From positions 7,553-71,552 of the forward strand of contig CAAFPY010000004.1 in assembly GCA_900764955.1 (NCBI GenBank): 64,000 nt of DNA, in the 5' to 3' direction. Positions 61,574 through 64,000 of the stretch are shown one piece after another (position 1 is the stretch's first letter; every line of letters starts with the position of its first letter). The position numbers and the translations under genes were made by a program. The stretch comes from an uncultured Collinsella sp. Its GTDB lineage: Bacteria > Actinomycetota > Coriobacteriia > Coriobacteriales > Coriobacteriaceae. The notes under the pieces were generated by a model. It searched no databases, was not told where the DNA came from, and was given only the letters and a program-made list of their open reading frames with translations.

Positions 61574-62368
61574 ATGCTCGTTTATGTTCGCGGCGCCGGC
61601 GATATCGCCACGGGCGTCGCTGCCCGTTTGGTGCGCGCCGGCGTGTCGGTCGTTATGGCAGATATCGCGGTTCCCACGTGCATTCGCCGCACAATCTGTT
61701 TTTGCGAGGCCATTCGCCTGGGCGAGGTCGAGGTCGAAGGCATTCGCGCTCGCTTGGCACAGACGCCGGCTGAGGCGCTTGAGATTACCGAGGCTGGAGA
61801 CGTCGCCGTTGTGGTGGACCCTCAGGCCAAGATGCTCGATGAGCTTAAACCCGCTGCTGTGGTCGACGCGATTTTGGCTAAGCGCAACTTGGGCACCACG
61901 CGCGACATGGCGCCTGCCGTCATCGCCGTGGGGCCGGGCTTTACCGCGCCGGTTGACTGCGACGCCGTGGTCGAGACCATGCGCGGGCATTTTCTCGGCC
62001 GTGTCATTACCCAAGGTTCGCCCCAGCCCAACACGGGCGTGCCGGGCATTATCGCCGGCTATGGCAAGGAACGTGTTATCCACAGCCCCGCCGCCGGCGT
62101 GTTTCGGTCCGACCGCGCAATCGGCGACATCGTGAGCGCCGGAGACGTGATTGGCTACGCGGGCGATACGCCCATGTGCACGCAGATCGATGGCTGTCTG
62201 CGCGGGCTTTTGGCGAACGGCGTGCAGGTGACTGAGGGCTTTAAATGCGCCGATGTCGATCCACGCGGCGATGCCAGCTATATCAACTACATTTCGGACA
62301 AAGCGACGTCGGTCGGCGGCGGCGTGCTCGAGGCACTCGCTATGCTCACCGATGTCTTTAGAGGATAG
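61574..62368 (+). CDS. yqeB: Selenium-dependent molybdenum hydroxylase maturation protein YqeB
   Basis: 264 aa, corresponding to the short EF2563-type YqeB. N-terminal Rossmann-like VRGAGDIATGVAARL, then IAVGPGFTAPVDCD and GCLRGLLANGVQV. Expected to help insert or activate the selenium in the molybdenum hydroxylase, with YqeC and the XdhC-like protein. The ATG at 61574 follows GGGAGGTGCC. Confidence 0.9.
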   Translation: MLVYVRGAGDIATGVAARLVRAGVSVVMADIAVPTCIRRTICFCEAIRLGEVEVEGIRARLAQTPAEALEITEAGDVAVVVDPQAKMLDELKPAAVVDAILAKRNLGTTRDMAPAVIAVGPGFTAPVDCDAVVETMRGHFLGRVITQGSPQPNTGVPGIIAGYGKERVIHSPAAGVFRSDRAIGDIVSAGDVIGYAGDTPMCTQIDGCLRGLLANGVQVTEGFKCADVDPRGDASYINYISDKATSVGGGVLEALAMLTDVFRG

Positions 62369-62377
62369 AAGGCGGCA

Positions 62378-63421
62378 ATGGAAAAGCTCGATGTTGTGAA
62401 TGCGGCGCTTGCCGCCCTGCGTGCTGGTGAGACGTGCGAGCTGGTGGTAGTGGCCGGTACGGCGGGGTCGTCCCCGCGCGGTGTGGGCGCATGGATGACT
62501 GTCTTTGCCGATGGCAGCCAAGCGGGCACTATCGGCGGCGGCAAGATTGAGCTCTTTGCGCTGGACGAGGCGCGCGAGCTGCTGGCCGGGGGTAAATCGC
62601 GTCTGGTCCGCTACACCATGGGCGGCGAGAACTCCGATACCGGCATGATTTGCGGCGGAGCCATCTGCCTGTGCTACCTGCATCTGGATGCGACCCAGGC
62701 ACCGTTGTTCCAGTCGGTTGCCGACGTCTTGGCCTATCGGCGCATCGGCGACTTCGCCATCGACTTTGAACCGTTTATCGCAAGTGCGCATGAAGGCGAC
62801 GTTGCCGAATACCATGGCGAGGAGTCGCGCCGCACCATAATGGGCTGCCCCGAGCTTTCGCTGGTGGAGGAGGGGAGTAAGATCACCTACACCAACGCGG
62901 CCTCCGAGATTCCCGCGGCGCACATCGAGACGCTCTGCCCCGAGGGCCTGACCTATATCTTTGGCTGCGGCCACGTGGGTGCTGCGACGGCGCGGGTGCT
63001 CACGGCGGCGGGCTTTGCCGTCGTGGCTTGCGACGACCGCCCCGGCACACTGACCCCCGAATGGGTGCCCGGTGTCTACGACCGTCGTCTGGTCGACTAC
63101 AAGAACCTGAGCAAGCAGTGCCCCATCGGCCCGCGTGACCTAGTGGTCGTCGCCACGGCGGGTCACAAGTCCGATATCGACGTGGTGATTCAGGCCATGC
63201 ACGCCAAGCCCGCCTATCTGGGCTGTCTGGGTTCGCGCCGCAAGACGGCCTTTGTGCGCGCCCGCCTGGAGCAGGAGGGCTTTACGCAGGACCAGATCGA
63301 CGAGCTGCACCTGCCGATCGGTGTCGCCATCGAGGCCGAGGACCCCGAGGAGATCGCCATCTCCATCGCTGCCGAGATGATCCACCTGCGCCGCACCAAG
63401 CTCGTCCCCCGCAAGCGCTAA
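62378..63421 (+). CDS. XdhC/CoxI-family molybdenum hydroxylase maturation factor
   Basis: 347 aa. The N-terminal XdhC_CoxI part has GTAGSSPRGVGAWM and GTIGGGKIE, and MICGGAICL carries its cysteines. The C-terminal Rossmann part has IFGCGHVGAATARVL and a final YLGCLGSRRK. XdhC proteins bind molybdenum cofactor, aid its sulfuration and load it into the enzyme. It ends the purine cluster, 9 bp after yqeB. Confidence 0.92.
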   Translation: MEKLDVVNAALAALRAGETCELVVVAGTAGSSPRGVGAWMTVFADGSQAGTIGGGKIELFALDEARELLAGGKSRLVRYTMGGENSDTGMICGGAICLCYLHLDATQAPLFQSVADVLAYRRIGDFAIDFEPFIASAHEGDVAEYHGEESRRTIMGCPELSLVEEGSKITYTNAASEIPAAHIETLCPEGLTYIFGCGHVGAATARVLTAAGFAVVACDDRPGTLTPEWVPGVYDRRLVDYKNLSKQCPIGPRDLVVVATAGHKSDIDVVIQAMHAKPAYLGCLGSRRKTAFVRARLEQEGFTQDQIDELHLPIGVAIEAEDPEEIAISIAAEMIHLRRTKLVPRKR

Positions 63422-63438
63422 TCGCATCCCCATATATG

Positions 63439-63505
63439 AGTTGCGGTGAAATACGGACTGTTAAAGCCTGTTAAGCCGTCAAACGGTCCCTATTTCACCG
63501 CAACT
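63439..63505. repeat. 67-nt palindromic intergenic repeat
   Basis: AGTTGCGGTGAAATA (63439-63453) pairs perfectly with TATTTCACCGCAACT (63491-63505); inner GGAC and GGTCC can pair too. No T-run follows. Likely a REP-type element between the purine cluster and rplE. Confidence 0.75.
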
Positions 63506-63580
63506 GCCATTTTCCTCCGTCCCCTAGGGATCAATATGTGCGGGGGAGTTGTGGAGTTGTGCAGGCAGACGAGGTTTTTC

Positions 63581-63609
63581 TGGAAATACGCTCCCGATGC
63601 GCGTATAGT
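63581..63609 (+). promoter_or_regulatory. Candidate promoter for the rplE segment
   Basis: TGGAAA (63581-63586) and TATAGT (63604-63609) are 17 bp apart, followed by a leader of about 135 nt to rplE. It would let the detached part of the ribosomal cluster be expressed independently. Confidence 0.45.
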
Positions 63610-63746
63610 ACCGATTGTTTTGTCGGCTCCTGCTGCGTCGAGTCCAAACCGCGAAATGCCATGAGCGGCGCGGATGCAGCCAGGAGGCACGAGGACAACC
63701 CATCGTGGCCACGCCCCGTGCTTAAAACCCCAAGAAGGAGTGAACA

Positions 63747-64000
63747 ATGGCAGAAGAGAAGTATGTGCCGCGTCTGAAGACCAAGTACAACAACGAGGTT
63801 AAGCAGCAGCTTCAGGACAAGTTCCAGTACGAGAACGTCATGATGATCCCCAAGTTTGAGAAGATCGTCGTAAACATGGGTGTCGGCGAGGCCGCTACCG
63901 ATTCCAAGGCCATCGACGGTGCCGTGCGCGACCTGCGCGCCATCACCGGCCAGCAGCCGATGATCACCCGTGCCCGCCAGGCCGTCCCTACCCTCCACCC
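63747..64000 (+). CDS. rplE: 50S ribosomal protein L5 (5' part; runs off window)
   Basis: 84 codons in the window, starting MAEEKYVPRLKTKYNNEV with AAGAAGGAG upstream. KFEKIVVNMGVGEAATDSKA is the L5 signature. The final residues read RARQAVPTLHP where L5 proteins usually have a basic residue, then S/A, V/I, a short gap and FKLR or similar; this divergence falls at the window edge and cannot be judged. Normally follows rplX directly, but here lies 48.8 kb away. Confidence 0.93.
   Translation, partial: MAEEKYVPRLKTKYNNEVKQQLQDKFQYENVMMIPKFEKIVVNMGVGEAATDSKAIDGAVRDLRAITGQQPMITRARQAVPTLH

Overview
The window looks like chromosome of a gut Coriobacteriia bacterium, most likely Collinsella. The grounds are high GC, glycan-type mannose-family PTS operons, a formylglycine sulfatase system, a selenium-linked purine-degradation gene set and an actinobacterial LAxTG surface anchor. 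This is inference from gene content; there is no 16S rRNA gene here.

Layout. (1) 0-8.6 kb: a sulfated-glycan locus with PTS IIB-IIC-IID, two Cys-type sulfatases around their radical-SAM maturase, a small TPR-like protein, a wrecked TauE/SafE copy and an intact TauE/SafE exporter. (2) 9.2-15.0 kb: rplC-D-W-B-rpsS-rplV-rpsC-rplP-rpmC-rpsQ-rplN-rplX, closed by a strong terminator. rpsJ is not upstream of rplC, and rplE, the usual next gene, appears only at 63.75 kb with its own leader. About 48.8 kb of unrelated DNA therefore sits inside what is normally one ribosomal-protein cluster. (3) 15-16.6 kb: a relic zone with an IS3-type transposase fragment abutting a 5'-truncated nucleosidase. (4) 16.7-24.3 kb: a LevR-like regulator with a degenerate ATPase, a complete PTS (IIB, IIC, IID, IIA), a GH172 (DUF2961) protein and a ROK fructokinase; together they suggest use of a fructose-containing oligosaccharide. 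(5) 24.3-30.7 kb: a DegV fragment, hairpin repeats, a Gfo/Idh/MocA oxidoreductase with a DeoR regulator, an RluA pseudouridine synthase and a U32 protein.

(6) 30.9-63.4 kb: a selenium-linked anaerobic purine/urate degradation cluster in two halves. The first half has ridA, a YheO-type regulator, an NCS2 permease, ssnA, ygfK, a four-cluster ferredoxin and a molybdenum hydroxylase. The second has another YheO-type regulator, dpaL, ygeY, ygeW, mocA, hyuA, yqeC, yqeB and an xdhC-like gene. Purine would enter by the permease, be oxidised by the hydroxylase with electrons passing to ferredoxin and YgfK, be opened by SsnA, HyuA and YgeY, and end in carbamoyl transfer (YgeW) and 2,3-diaminopropionate cleavage (DpaL). 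The Yqe, MocA and XdhC proteins would mature the cofactor.

(7) 41.9-53.2 kb: an accessory island between the halves. It holds two AAA/DUF4143 ATPase genes, an AbiEi/nuclease-like gene, a frameshifted exonuclease, a LAxTG surface protein and unknowns. Three of its genes have direct repeats spaced near whole helical turns upstream (11, 23 and 33 bp), and two arrays of 48-nt palindromic repeats with a 61-62 nt period flank the AbiEi-like gene. These repeats and the split ribosomal cluster are the most unusual features.
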